From NCBI RefSeq assembly GCF_026262505.1, contig NC_067206.1, positions 20,667,319-20,731,318 on the forward strand: a stretch of 64,000 nt of DNA, read 5' to 3'. This document shows positions 25,777 through 37,593 of this stretch, one piece after another. The notes beneath the pieces are model-generated. The model had not been told where the DNA came from and did not search any database. It saw only the letters and a program-made list of their open reading frames with translations. Positions within the stretch are counted from its first letter, which is position 1, and each line of letters opens with the position of its first letter. This DNA is from Trichomonas vaginalis G3 (Eukaryota > Parabasalia > Trichomonadida > Trichomonadidae). The position numbers were made by a program, and so were the translations under genes.

Positions 25777-26577
25777 TTACTTACTAGTAAAATTTCTTTA
25801 TTGTGACACTTTCTCCAGTTTATAGGACCTCTCTCATATTCTATCTTGTCATATCTAAACTCATAGTCATGTATGTCCTCTAACCATCTCATAACGGTTT
25901 CCAAACACTTTTATCGGATGTAAAGTAAAAGCATGGATGGTTATGTATAACGTCTAAAGTTTCTAAAGAGTCTCTCAAAGTCCAGTCTACTTGGTATTGA
26001 AAATCCCATGTGTTATAGAACGGCGGGTCCACTATAAAGAAAATATTTTCCTTGTCTTTATATTTTTCATACAACTCTGTCCAATGACATCTCACAAACT
26101 CTATACCCTCAATATATTTTTCTATGTCCTCTTGAAAACATTTGTATAGTTAAGATATAAAACGTTTGACATAAGTGTTTCAATGTCATGAACTCTTATA
26201 GAACCACTATATAATAGTCTAGCAGATATACTATCCCAGTCTATATATTCTGCTTTTTTCAAAACCTCTCTCACAATATTTTTCTTATCTAATGGTATAC
26301 GTTCCATCTTACCTATAGGTATCTTTTCTTTTAACTCTTTCAAATAATTGTTTGTGTCTGGAATATGTTTGAGACGGTCCATATAGTTGGTCGAAGTCAT
26401 TGCATATAATCTTTGAGTCTGGGAATATTGTATGGCACAAATGGGATATATAGAAACTTCCACCGAACAAATCTACAAATGTTAGACCATTTCGGTAGTT
26501 TCTTAAGTTCTCTCAATAGAATATCTTACATCTACCTTATTTCAAAGAACGGGTAACGGTGGTTTTGTAAAATTCAT
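25761..26577 (-). pseudogene. D12-class adenine-N6 DNA methyltransferase (Dam-like), broken
   Basis: From ATG 26577 (MNFTKPPLP, the usual K.P..P start of this class). Motif I TFVDLFGGSFYIS appears near 26490-26455 and the catalytic DPPY-type motif IVDPPFYNTWDF near 26040-26010, then YFTSDKSVW and a C-terminal part ending at 25761. These pieces lie in at least three frames. Known reaction: methyl transfer from SAM to adenine N6. In Polintons and virophages such enzymes may protect or mark viral DNA. T. vaginalis DNA is rich in 6mA, so a link is possible but speculative. Confidence 0.7.
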
Positions 26578-26599
26578 TTATATATAATAATAAAAATGT

Positions 26600-26985
26600 T
26601 TTTTCCTGAAAAGTGACAGAAAAGTGACAAAACATTTACGAAGAAGAAGTTTATTTCCTGGACTGTTGTCAAAATGTCATGTTGTCACCATTTTCAAAAA
26701 GATGTTAGTTGACCGAGGGACCGAGGGACCGAGGGACCTGGTGACACCTTCAGTTCTTCAAAACATTTACGAAGAAGTCTTGACAAAACATTTACGATGA
26801 AATCATGACAAAAACATATACGAAGAAGTCATGACAAAACATGAAAACATATATAATTTGTGAAAAGCGAAACATTATATAATGTTTTCGACCCAGAAGA
26901 AGGCTTCTCAAAGTATACTTCCTTGGAACGCCTGTAACTTTTCCTGTAGCGACGATAGACCCTTACTTGTCCGGACAAAGTTATA
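26600..26985. repeat. Subterminal repeat region of element M
   Basis: Contains iteron-like units (AAAACATTTACGAAGAAGTC), the ACCGAGGG block at 26660..26745 and several GACAAAACAT motifs. No gene. It lies between the last element gene and the junction with a host-like gene at about 27030. Confidence 0.65.
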
Positions 26986-26995
26986 CTAAACATCT

Positions 26996-27036
26996 TCAGG
27001 GCTAGAGGGCACGAAGTGCCTGGAGGCCCCACTACC
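26996..27036. repeat. GC-rich palindrome at the element/host junction
   Basis: GGGCTAGAGGGCACGAAGTG then CCTGGAGGCCCC, with nested stems GGCAC/GTGCC and GGGC/GCCC. It marks the point where the coding of the gene at 28023 is lost. Layout resembles the hairpins at 6662 and 51951 but the sequence is different. Confidence 0.6.
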
Positions 27037-27039
27037 TTT

Positions 27040-28023
27040 TTTTTTTTCATTGATATTATTTGAATATAAAAATTCAGTTGTTAATACCATAATGCACGTT
27101 GAATTTTCCGAATTTTCAAATTGAATACATTGAAAATTCTTGAAAATAAAATTCTGAAAATTTGATATTATTTTAAGATCTTCATAATCTGAATTGAAAT
27201 TTAGCAAACTAATGATTAGCTTTGAAATAATTTGAATTTGATATAGCTCAGTACCCTGAAACCATGAATAGTTTGGATTATTTCGAAGTGCATTATATAT
27301 TTTCAAAACATTATCTTGATCAAAAAGAATAATTTTAAAAATTTTGTATAATATTTCGAAAGAATCTTTATCAAAATCATTAAAATTAGCCATTGTATTC
27401 AAAAAGCTGATTGCGAATTCATTATGTCTGAAATTTTCAAAATATAATAGAATAAAAAGTAAATGCTCATAGATCGAATCACTATAAGTAATAAGATTTT
27501 CGATTAGGATTTGCTCGTCAATTGTTTCAAAAATTTCAATATCTCCTGTATTGTTGATGTAATTGATGAAACAATCCGCCAAAAAGTATGAATGAGTGTT
27601 ATTTCTAATGCAATCGCCAAAAGATTCTTTGTCAATATGGCTGCATATTTCGGAGAATTTAAATAACTTTGATATTAAATCCCAAATTATGATAATCATA
27701 TGTAATTCGCAATTTGATAACTTTTCGATTAATATATCATAAAAATCATATAATACAACCTGGAAAACACATATTATTTCAAAATTTTCATTGATTTCGT
27801 GTAAATAATGTGAGTTTTTTGTTTTATTGAAGGATTCTATCATTGAAAACAATGAATTATTATCATATGCAGCTTCTGCAAACACAACAGCATCAATTTT
27901 ATCGTTAGAGACTTCGTCTTTATAGTCAATCATTGAAAAATAAAAATCCTCTGAATTATTTGAATGAATAAATTTGAATGTAAGACTAATATTTATTTTT
28001 CTACAACCAAAATCAATAACCAT
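27040..28023 (-). pseudogene. Host-type helical protein truncated by element M
   Basis: ATG 28023 (MVIDFGCRKINIS) opens about 325 residues of Asn/Ile/Phe-rich, helical, T. vaginalis-style sequence without recognised motifs. The frame runs on through a T-rich stretch and the palindrome to 26986, ending in non-native residues (GASRHFVPSSPEDV). I infer that the 3' part was lost when the mobile DNA inserted. A HEAT/ARM-like fold is possible, not shown. Confidence 0.5.
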
Positions 28024-28214
28024 TTTAATTAGTATACAATAAATTGATAATACTTTCAAATTTTCAATTATTTAAACAATATTCAAGATTTTGTTCTTCA
28101 TAATTTTTTGTTTGTTTGAACAAAAATGAATTATTTTGAAATTTGGTTTTCATTTGATTACTATAGAAATTTGAATTGCCATGAAATCAAATGATTTATT
28201 CAATGAATTAGAAA

Positions 28215-28279
28215 AAATATTGATAAGAAAATATTGATAAGAAAATATTGATAAGAAAATATTGATAAGAAAATATTGA
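28215..28279. repeat. 14-bp tandem repeat
   Basis: About four and a half copies of AATATTGATAAGAA in the intergenic region upstream of the 28319 gene. Confidence 0.9.
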
Positions 28280-28318
28280 AATAATTAAAATATAAATTGA
28301 ATACTTTTCATAATTAAA

Positions 28319-28699
28319 ATGGATATATTGGAAATTTTAGATGATCAAGTTAGGTGGAATCGACCTGAGTACTTATGTAAAATTAGCAGTGATGAGAGCG
28401 TTCCTCCAGAGTGGCTTGCAGCCAAAAAAATCAGTAAAAAAGGAAGAAAATTCATTCAAGAGTATGAAGAATCTAAAGTAGAGATCATAAGTCTTGTTCA
28501 ACGAGAAGAAAATCAATTTAAATGGCATATAAAAATAAATGGAAAATCTAGAATTGTTTTAACAGACGAGTTGTTCAAACTTTCTGGACGTAAGTTTTTA
28601 GACTTTCTTCTTAATAATTTGAATATAATTGAAGATGAAGAAGAACCTCTTAAAACTGATTCAGAATATGAAAAGAGTTCAACTACAGATAGTTCCTAA
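28319..28699 (+). CDS. Small unknown protein, 126 aa, host-type promoter
   Basis: Intact ORF with a host-type initiator TCATA about 6 bp before the ATG. Contains PEYLCKISSDESVPPEWLAA and a Lys-rich segment, then a beta/helix part (WHIKINGKSRIVLTDELFKL) and an acidic Ser/Thr tail. The first half is loosely chromodomain-like, but I cannot support a family. Could be a host gene or a MULE accessory protein. Confidence 0.5.
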   Translation: MDILEILDDQVRWNRPEYLCKISSDESVPPEWLAAKKISKKGRKFIQEYEESKVEIISLVQREENQFKWHIKINGKSRIVLTDELFKLSGRKFLDFLLNNLNIIEDEEEPLKTDSEYEKSSTTDSS

Positions 28700-29484
28700 A
28701 CTGAAAATAAATATAAAAAACAATTTTTTATTTAATAAAAGAATATTTTATAATATATCACCAAACTACAGATCATTGATGTATGATAAACTGATTAAGT
28801 AATGAATAAAATTTTATTTATACTTCATTCATTCTTTTTTAATGCATGAAATGCTATAATTTAGCGTCTGCATATAAAATAATAGAAGTTTTACTTCCAA
28901 CAATGAGAATTTGAGAATTTGACATTAAAAACAATGATTTTACTTTCATTTTAAGAATTTAAAATATTTTTTGGATTCCTCATGTCTAAAAAGCGTTTCG
29001 ATTCAATTAATTTCAACTAATAACTAAGGCATATCATGAAAGAATATAAATTAATAGCAATATGGGTACGAAAAATGTATATTTGATTGATTTTTTATAA
29101 TAATACAATATCTTGAGGTAAGATTGTGAAAAAATATCAATTTATACTGCAAGATGAATAAATAACACATTAATAAGGAACTCTATTGTTTTATTGTTTT
29201 GCAAAAGCGGAGTTGTATACTCAAAGTGAATGAATAATTTAAATCTTTGCATAAACAACGATATTTGAAGAGAATCTCATTAGGCTATTGTTTATTAAAA
29301 GCAATAAAATCATGCTGTTGTGGATAAATTAAAAATAATAATATATTACATTAATTTAGTACAATTTGGGTAAATAGATCTGAATATCATTCAAATTTAA
29401 TACAAATGATTATTTTTAAGAACCTTATTAAAGCGGTTTCTCTGAAAAATTCAATCAGTGTAAAGTATTTCAATTCATTTTATT
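28700..29484. other. AT-rich intergenic region
   Basis: No ORF or repeat of note. A host-type initiator TCATTT at 29475 precedes the next ATG. Confidence 0.5.
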
Positions 29485-31308
29485 ATGAGTAATAAAGATC
29501 AACTAAAGCCCATTAAATTTGCAATAAACTTGCACATACCCAAGATAGATCCTGATTCTAGAATTTCTTCTTTATTTCAACAAATTTCAGATAATTTACC
29601 CAAGAATACAGAAGAAAATAAAGAAGAAAATGTATTATTAGAACCAGAAAGTATTTCGTTGGAAGCTTTTCATAATCAAGCATTTGAATCAATTGACATT
29701 GCAGTATATAAAATTCAAAAATTTTGTTATTTCAAGAAATTTGCTTTGAATTATTTACCATCAAAAAACAAATTTTATTGTACTGAATGTCATCAACATT
29801 GTATCAAACTAGTAAATGATGGCAATAAAGTTATTTCAAAATTTGTATGCAATCATAGTTGCAAAGGTAATACTAGCTGCCCCCATAATCTTTTGGATCA
29901 CTATGTTTCTAAATATGGGAGAAGTCGAATATACGGACATCCAAACGAATTTTATGACTTAATTCGATCAAAATTAAATGATATCGAAATGTCGGACAGA
30001 AAAATAGACGAATCATACAATAGATGTTTTGATAATTTTAAGATATCAAAGATAAAGCAATTTTCAAAAATACTTGGAATTATGCAAGAAATCAACGAAA
30101 TGGGAGAAGGATATTGTGAATTAAAAATAGATGGAAAGTCGTATTCTAAGTATTCTGAAATTCCAGCTGATCTAAAAATTGTTACTTAGATTCAGCAATA
30201 ATAGTTCCACCCCCATCATCAGTATTAGTTGATTCACATGCATTTTCCGGTGTTTTGATGGTGGACGGAACATTTATAAATTCAATTATAAATACAAATT
30301 TGTTAATTGTTGGAACTCCCGATGTAAATCACCATATCATTCCATTGGGATTTGCATTTTGCCAAGGAGAAAAATGTGACATTATTCAAACCTTAATTGA
30401 AAAAGTGTCAATCATAAATTTTCCAACATAAAAACAATCTTCAGTGATGAAGGCGTTTCTATTGAGCAGGCTATTGCCAATTTAGGGTTAAGTGACAAAC
30501 ACAAAAACTGCTTATTTCATCTGGCAACTCGTCAAACATTCTTTAAGTTGAGCCATTATATTTTCAGTATTTTCAAATCTGTTCATAATGATGAGTTCTG
30601 CTCACATATTAAGCATCTGAAATCCTTAATTAAAAAGAATTATCCAAACGTTTCCAAAGAATATAGAGATAATTATTTATTAAAATTAATGAAGATCAAT
30701 CCATTCAAAACAAAGGATTTTGATGCAGGATTATTTTCAACATCTATTTTGGAATCATTTAATAATGAAATTAAAAAGTGGTCAACAAGGTCAATTCCTG
30801 ATTTAATATCAGAATTAATAGAATATGCAAAGTTTTTCAAGGAGATGCAAAAACTGAAAATGTAATGAATTATTTATTTCATGAGTTTGAAGAATTATTT
30901 AAGGTTATCAAAGCATCAAAGAAAAAAGGCAATCATTATATTGTCCATGAAGATAAATACAAATTTAATATTTTTATTCTTGGTGAAGACAATTATAGAT
31001 GCTCATGTAATAAGTTTGTTAGAACAAAACTTCCTTGTAAGCATATTCTTAAATTGCTTTCAATTAAATTGAAACGCCCAATTTTATCAAAACTTCCTGA
31101 AGCAATACATCTCATGTATTGTTTTGAAAAGTACAAAAATGAAAAACGAAATCTTGAGTCATTAATTATTGATCCCGAAATTTGCAATTTGCCCACTGAG
31201 ATAAAATTATCTAATCTCAAGGAAAATTCGAATACTGGAAAGAAGACAAGACATAAAAAGAAAACAGAATTGATATTTAAAAACAAGAGGAAAGCAAAAT
31301 CAAAATAA
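29485..31308 (+). pseudogene. SWIM-type MULE transposase, broken
   Basis: Starts at ATG 29485 after TCATTTTATT. A Cys/His-rich N-terminal zinc-binding part (FYCTECHQHC ... CNHSCKGNTSCPH) is followed by a DDE core in other frames: GVLMVDGTFIN, IFSDEGVSIEQAI, NCLFHLATRQ and SILESFNNEIK. It ends with a SWIM finger (YRCSCNKFVRTKLPCKHIL) and a basic tail. Frame changes near 30189, 30430 and 30865 and an in-frame stop make it inactive. MULE enzymes cut and paste elements with 8-11-bp target duplications. Confidence 0.7.
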
Positions 31309-31955
31309 TTTTTTTGTTTGTATTTTTAATTTTTAAACTGTTTAATATATAGCATTTATGATTGGTTATTATACCCACATCGTATTTAAAGAAAATGATA
31401 TGAAAATTTTGGATCAGAATTGGCTGGCCAAGCAAACACAAATTGAAAGCATTTTTGAAAGATATTCAATTTTTCAAAATGATCTTTCAATTTATTCAAC
31501 TATTCCGATCATTTAGATTTCATGTCTAAATTTTTATTCTTATTTCAAAATCACCAGTTATTTTACCATTTTTTGTAATTTGCTATTAATTCTATATGAA
31601 TTATTGTATTGTAACTTGTTTGTCTCTATTTTTGTATAAATGTTCTCTTATATCTGTGACATATCAGTTTCTAAATTGTTTACTCTGAATTGAAAGACAA
31701 TACCACAAAATTGGTTTGCATAGGAAAAAGAAAACTTTATATTTTCGATTCATTTGAAGTATATAAAACAAATTTGAATACTCATTATTAAAGAATCAAA
31801 CATACCCTTCAAATACGAATGAAATACGAAATGTCAAAGTCATATCTCTTTTTCGGAGCTATTTACGTAATTTTGTCATAGGTTTACGTAATTTTAATTT
31901 TTTTGATAAGAAAAAAGTGACTTTAAGAAAAAAAACGAGATCACTCAAAAGATTA
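31309..31955. other. AT-rich region without recognised genes
   Basis: Nothing convincing seen. A possible coding scrap near 31380-31500 is too short to assign. Confidence 0.4.
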
Positions 31956-32625
31956 TAATCTATACTCTTTCTGGATTTATCATCATTGATCGCAAACAAA
32001 TATTGTCCAATGTGTATGCGCCAATAATGCATGTCATCTTGCCATATTTGATGACATTTATCGGCGAGATAATTTCTCGATACGTATTTTTCTGTTTTTT
32101 CTTAGTTTTCAATTGGTCTATCGTCAATTATCGCTTGATTTATCTTACGCCCCATTCTATAAGACGGTATTTCGAATTTTCATAGATTATATAGCTGGAT
32201 TAATTTCAAGTAGTGACCCTGATATTTCTGGTACAACTGATATTATTGTCGTCCTATCTATTTCATCAAACCAAGTTCCATTTTCGAAATTAATTTTTCC
32301 GTTTTTTTGAGTTTCTGCTTGAATTCGCTCAAATAAATCCATTTTAATTTTTTTGAATTATTTTGTTTATGCAAGCATTAGACATCAAATCTTTTAAATT
32401 GGCGTAGGCTTGACACGCATCAAGATCAATTTCTTGTACTTTTCTTCTTTTTTTTGTTTTTAATTTTAAATTTTTCTCTCGAGCGAGTTTTTTTGAACAG
32501 TGTTTTATAATTTTCGTGATATGTTCCGTTTGTGAGCTTGGCTAGAGTTAACCTGGTCAACATAATTCCTAAGCCAATCAAGGTCAATTAATTTACTCGG
32601 AGTCCTTGACCTATAATATGGATCC
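31955..32625 (-). pseudogene. Degenerate coding remnants, possibly integrase-like
   Basis: Three scraps on the minus strand: an opening MDPYYRSRTPSKLIDLDWLR near 32624; a 51-codon ORF at 32187..32342 (MDLFERIQAETQKNG); and IWQDDMHYWRIHIGQYLFAI near 32000-32060, whose WQ.D..... YLF...DD.S pattern recalls retroviral-type integrase cores. Many stops. Low-certainty reading. Confidence 0.3.
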
Positions 32626-32847
32626 ATTAAAATTATTTGTGTACTCAACAAAAATCTTATTTTATATTTATAGAATTATATAATTAGAATGAAATAAAAT
32701 AATACAGGTAATATTGGCATATTAGATTTGGTATTAAATGGATCAGATTTATAAATGAAAATTGGCATCAAAACATCACTTTTTGTAAAGTTCAATTTCG
32801 GTATGAAATAGTTGTATATCAATTCCGCAACTAGGAACTCAGCAACA

Positions 32848-33132
32848 ATGTTCGTTGCAGGTTTCATCTCAGATGCAGTTTTTCACAAACAAAGAGAACA
32901 GCTATTGAAACCGAAGGTTCTCCATTACTTTCTTCACGAGGAACCAAAATTCATCGACGATGACGAAGAAGAGAAAACAGATTCCTCAGAAGAAGAAAAT
33001 ATTGATGTCACTTTTATCGCACAAAAATTTCCGAATAAAAAATTCAATTTTATTTTAAAAATCTTTTTTCAAGATGTGACGATAATAGCGCCGAGGGAAA
33101 AAAAGTCGGAGTCGGTCATCCTCAGTTCATGA
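32848..33132 (+). CDS. Unknown small acidic protein
   Basis: ATG 32848 opens 94 residues: MFVAGFISDAVFHKQREQLL, an acidic Glu/Asp/Ser stretch, then NKKFNFILKIFF. No promoter match. Followed by a GC-rich palindrome at 33147. Likely a fragment. Confidence 0.3.
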   Translation: MFVAGFISDAVFHKQREQLLKPKVLHYFLHEEPKFIDDDEEEKTDSSEEENIDVTFIAQKFPNKKFNFILKIFFQDVTIIAPREKKSESVILSS

Positions 33133-33146
33133 CGAGCAAATGGATG

Positions 33147-33170
33147 GCCAGAGCCCCCTAGGGGGCGGAG
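33147..33170. repeat. GC-rich palindrome
   Basis: AGAGCCCCCTAGGGGGCGG within AT-rich DNA just after the ORF ending at 33132. Similar placement to other GC palindromes at coding ends. Confidence 0.6.
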
Positions 33171-34136
33171 GGTGGACATTTTTATATTTTCAATTTAAAT
33201 TTACAATTTCTATTTTTGAATCGTTTATTTATGTATCATTAAAATCTTGCAAGTCAATCTGTAACAAATGACTCATTAGAAGAAAATTCGCAAGATGTTC
33301 AAGCCAATAATGACTGAAATACCAAATTCAAAATGACGTCAATTGTGAAAATGAAGATCTTTAAAGATTACTCGTAGCTTTTTCCATTTTCCGAAGGAAT
33401 TATCCCTTACAAAAATAAGAATCAACAATATTCTTTATAATATGCGATTCCCTAATCCACACAATCGACGTTATTACCAGGAGATTCTCAGACTTGACTT
33501 CAACTTATACAATGTTTGGGCTACTTTTATTTCCAATACAATAAACATTATATTGGGCTTTTGGAAATAGTGAAACGCAAACTTTTGTTTCACTATGAGC
33601 ATAGATGCTATTTCTGGAAAACTCTGGAAAGAGAACACAAATGACAAAAATACAATTAATGCCGCTCAACTTTGCAGGTCCAAATTTACGTGAACGCTCG
33701 TAGAAGAGAGGAGTTGCAAAACGCCTCCACTTTTTGAGAGCGGCGTTTTGCAAAACTTTTTCTGAATGAAACTAAGCATTGCCTCTTTGTGTATGATCAT
33801 AGCTCACTTTGTATGTGCATCAATATTCATTTTGAGGTTAATAGTATATTACATAAAAATGCATTTCAAGATATCTGACAAATTTTTAAAAACACAGTGG
33901 TAATAGAATGAGTGTTTTATATATATTGTATTGTTAAAGAGAGCAGATTCAATCACCAATAGATGTTCAAGATATAATTTTGAAATTTTTAAAAATGTGG
34001 TTATTTTTAATGAATCATGCTTGTGATTATTTTATAATGTGAGGTTTACATGATAGTCGGTTTGATATGTTCTAGACTTTAAAGAAAAATGAGAAATTTA
34101 AACAATCATAAAGAATCTACTTTTAAAAAATGATAT

Positions 34137-34755
34137 TGAGTGTGTTATGATATGCCATATGTATTTTCTATATGAGTACATATCTGTTATGAGTGTGTTT
34201 TGTTTCAATGAGCGAATTTGTAAAGAATCTCATTAAATCTCGTATCAAAAAATTGTGTGTATTTTAGATAATATATGTTGTGTGTTGTTATATACTATGT
34301 TTTGTTATATACTATGTTTTGTTATATACTATGTTTTGTTATATACTATGTTTTGTTATATAATATGGTGTGCTTGCGTTCCTATTACCTTTATATATGG
34401 AGAATGAAGCATCAAAAAACTCAAAAAACTGACAGCACATGAGAAAGTTTTGAACGAGCCAAGTTTATGAATATAAGTTGATGATATATGATATAATAAT
34501 AGATAGATAGATATGTCACTTATGAGTTATTCATACATATATAAGTTATGGAAATACTAGATAGATGTGAAGATATTACGATATAAACTAATACAGTCTC
34601 AGAAATTCTTAGATCTCAATATCAGAGTGTGTTTGATATGCAGGTGTATTACATAATAATAGCTTATAAGATTATAAATGTATAGTATATATATGAAAGG
34701 TTTATATTAGAGTTGAAGAGAAGAATTAAAATGATTTTCAAAAATATACTCAATA
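34137..34755. repeat. Left arm of foldback element
   Basis: Contains GTGTGTTATGATATGCCATA and four copies of TTATATACTATGTTTTG. The reverse complement is at 36645..37264. Confidence 0.85.
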
Positions 34756-34859
34756 ATGTTTAAATTATAAGTATATTGAAGTTACTTCTATAGTGTGGGA
34801 TTATCTAAGTTCTTTTCGTAAAAAGCTCGCACTTTTTGTTTCGATGCTGATCTCTAAGT

Positions 34860-34928
34860 GCAAGTTTACGAAAAGAGCTTACAGGTGTAGTCATATCGTA
34901 TATTTATTACACCTGTAAGCTCTTTTCA
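34860..34928. repeat. Long hairpin
   Basis: Arms GAAAAGAGCTTACAGGTGTA and its exact complement flank an 18-bp loop. Confidence 0.85.
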
Positions 34929-35227
34929 TTACAAAACTATTAGCTGTTAAATTTTATTCTCATTTTTTTCTAAAAATCTCAAAATAATTACAATACCTGC
35001 TTTACTCTTATTATATCTCCTTAATTGTATATAAAGATTTTATATAATCTATCTTTTTCTTTGTAAAATTATATTTTTTCATTTCATTTTCATAATTTTG
35101 AATTTTTTTGGAAATTTTATTCAATTTGATTTCAATTTTACTATATTCTTGATATCCTATAATTTTATTCAACTTTATTTTTTAATTTTTCAATGCAAAC
35201 GATAATTTTTAATTCAATTTTTAAACG

Positions 35228-36255
35228 AATGTTTTGATGAGACGAGCTTACTGAGCATAAGCTCATCCCATCAAAACATTCTCTTAAAAACTCTGGCCTT
35301 CACCGAGGCCAGAGCTCACAACTCATCTCATCAGAGCCAAGTTCCTCCACGGTCGTCCTCATTAGGCACGATCCGAGAGGAACTTGGCTCTAAATGAAAT
35401 CCATAAGCTCTGGCCTCAGGAAATGCCAGAGCTTCGCAAACAATCCTTCGGGGCCGGTTTCCTCAAAGACCGCCATGATTCGGGGCGGCCGGAGAGGAAT
35501 CCAGTCCCGAGAGAGTGTCCATACGAAGCTCTGGCCTTTTCCGAGGCCAGAGCTTCCAAGTACAATCCGCAGGGCCGATTTTGAGGGAGATCGTCCACGT
35601 CGTTGACGATCTCCTCTCATCTCGGCCCTGCAAGAAAGAAATATACAGGCTCTGGCCCAAGCAAAGGCCATAGCTTCGCTTACATTCCCCAGGGCCGGCT
35701 TCCCCAAATGCCGCCCTTATCCCGGGCGGCAGGAGCGGAATCCGGCCCTGGGAAGCGTCAAATACGAAGCTCTGGCCCAAGTAAAGGCCAGAGCCTGCAA
35801 GAACAGTCCTCAGGGCCGAGTTCTGCGATGATCGTCGATCATGTCGACGGTCTCGCAGTAACTCGGCCCTGCAAGAAAGAAATATACAGGCTCTGGCCCA
35901 AGCAAAGGCCAGAGCTTGGAAAATACCCCTTCTCAACTAACTCAAATCACATGCAAACCAGAAAGCCAAGAAGTAAGCTCTTTCTCAAGGTAAGAACTTC
36001 CTTCTTGGCTTTCTGGTATTGAATGAAGTGGTTTTTGTCAATACTGTCATTCCTTTCAGGAAGATCAGGAGATTCATGGAAAGTCACGGCAAGTGCATTC
36101 TGGCACCACAGGTGCACTTGCCGTGACATACAATTGCGAGTGCCGGCTGCTTCAGTCAAAAGAAGCAGCAGACACTCGCAATACGAACCAAAGTTCGCCA
36201 GAAAGACCGGGAAGGGGGTCCTTTCTCGAGGTCAGGGCCCCCTTCTAGTTTTTTC
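35228..36255. repeat. GC-rich stem-loop array
   Basis: At least 14 consecutive stem-loops, each arm 10-25 bp. GCTCTGGCC...GGCCAGAGC stems alternate with CAGGGCCG...CGGCCCTG stems; later ones include CACGGCAAGTGCA and TTGCGAGTG arms. It is the most GC-rich part of the window. Open frames here are by-products of composition. Confidence 0.85.
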
Positions 36256-36644
36256 CGGTTTCATTAACTCTATCATAACCCTTATTTTTTTCTATTTATT
36301 TATTAATTATCTCATCTCATCACATTTTCTCCTAATTCCAACAATCCTTCTAAAACGTTTTAAACAACCTCAATAAACTTACATTTCTCTCTTATAGCTT
36401 CTTATTTACTTAATTTGTTTTTTATTATTTAATTTCATTAAAAAAATCTCATTAAATCCATAAGCTACTATTCTTCTTATATCATATATAAGTATTTCAG
36501 TTCATACCCTTTCATTTACATTAATATACCAATATTTTACGTCTCATTTTGTTGCATTATTATCATAACTTATATTTTTACATTTATTAATAAAGTTATT
36601 GTATTTCTATCCAGTTAACATCTCTAACAAATCAAATATGCTTT

Positions 36645-37264
36645 ATTTGAGTATATTTTTGAAAATCATTTTAATTCTTCTCTTCAACTCTAATATAAAC
36701 CTTTCATATATATACTATACATTTATAATCTTATAAGCTATTATTATGTAATACACCTGCATATCAAACACACTCTGATATTGAGATCTAAGAATTTCTG
36801 AGACTGTATTAGTTTATATCGTAATATCTTCACATCTATCTAGTATTTCCATAACTTATATATGTATGAATAACTCATAAGTGACATATCTATCTATCTA
36901 TTATTATATCATATATCATCAACTTATATTCATAAACTTGGCTCGTTCAAAACTTTCTCATGTGCTGTCAGTTTTTTGAGTTTTTTGATGCTTCATTCTC
37001 CATATATAAAGGTAATAGGAACGCAAGCACACCATATTATATAACAAAACATAGTATATAACAAAACATAGTATATAACAAAACATAGTATATAACAAAA
37101 CATAGTATATAACAACACACAACATATATTATCTAAAATACACACAATTTTTTGATACGAGATTTAATGAGATTCTTTACAAATTCGCTCATTGAAACAA
37201 AACACACTCATAACAGATATGTACTCATATAGAAAATACATATGGCATATCATAACACACCCAA
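36645..37264. repeat. Right arm of foldback element
   Basis: Reverse complement of 34137..34755, including four CAAAACATAGTATATAA units. Confidence 0.85.
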
Positions 37265-37593
37265 TATCCATTATATAAAAACTTTAAAATGAGATTCTTT
37301 TTCAAACTACACAATCTATTAATTTTAATAATCATATGTATAAATACCATATCCATTCTATCTAATTACATGATAATACTGTTAAAATTATAATTTTTGA
37401 AAAACAATTACATTGAATAACTTATGAAAAATTTTAAAATCGTATCACTCATATATAAACATGTTGTATATAAGCTAGTCCTTCTGCGCTGCATTTCAAC
37501 TCTGATTGAAAACAAGCCAATATCTAGAAAAATAGCAATTGCAAAACGCCGCTCTCAAAAAGTGGCGGCGTTTTGCAACACTTCCGTAGAAGA

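Larger units (their letters stand above)
33708..37584. mobile_element. 3.9-kb foldback element with 9-bp target duplication
   Basis: Flanked by the direct repeat CGTAGAAGA (33699-33707 and 37585-37593). Both ends carry a hairpin built from TTGCAAAACGCC and GGCGTTTTGCAA around CTTTTTGAGAGC. Inner arms of about 620 bp (34137..34755 and 36645..37264) are near-identical inverted repeats. Between them lies a 1-kb GC-rich stem-loop array. No transposase. A 9-bp duplication suits a non-autonomous MULE. Confidence 0.75.

Noticed and set aside
35384-36160. Several overlapping ORFs of 60-157 codons on both strands
   Set aside because: All fall in the GC-rich stem-loop array; open frames follow from low stop-codon frequency.
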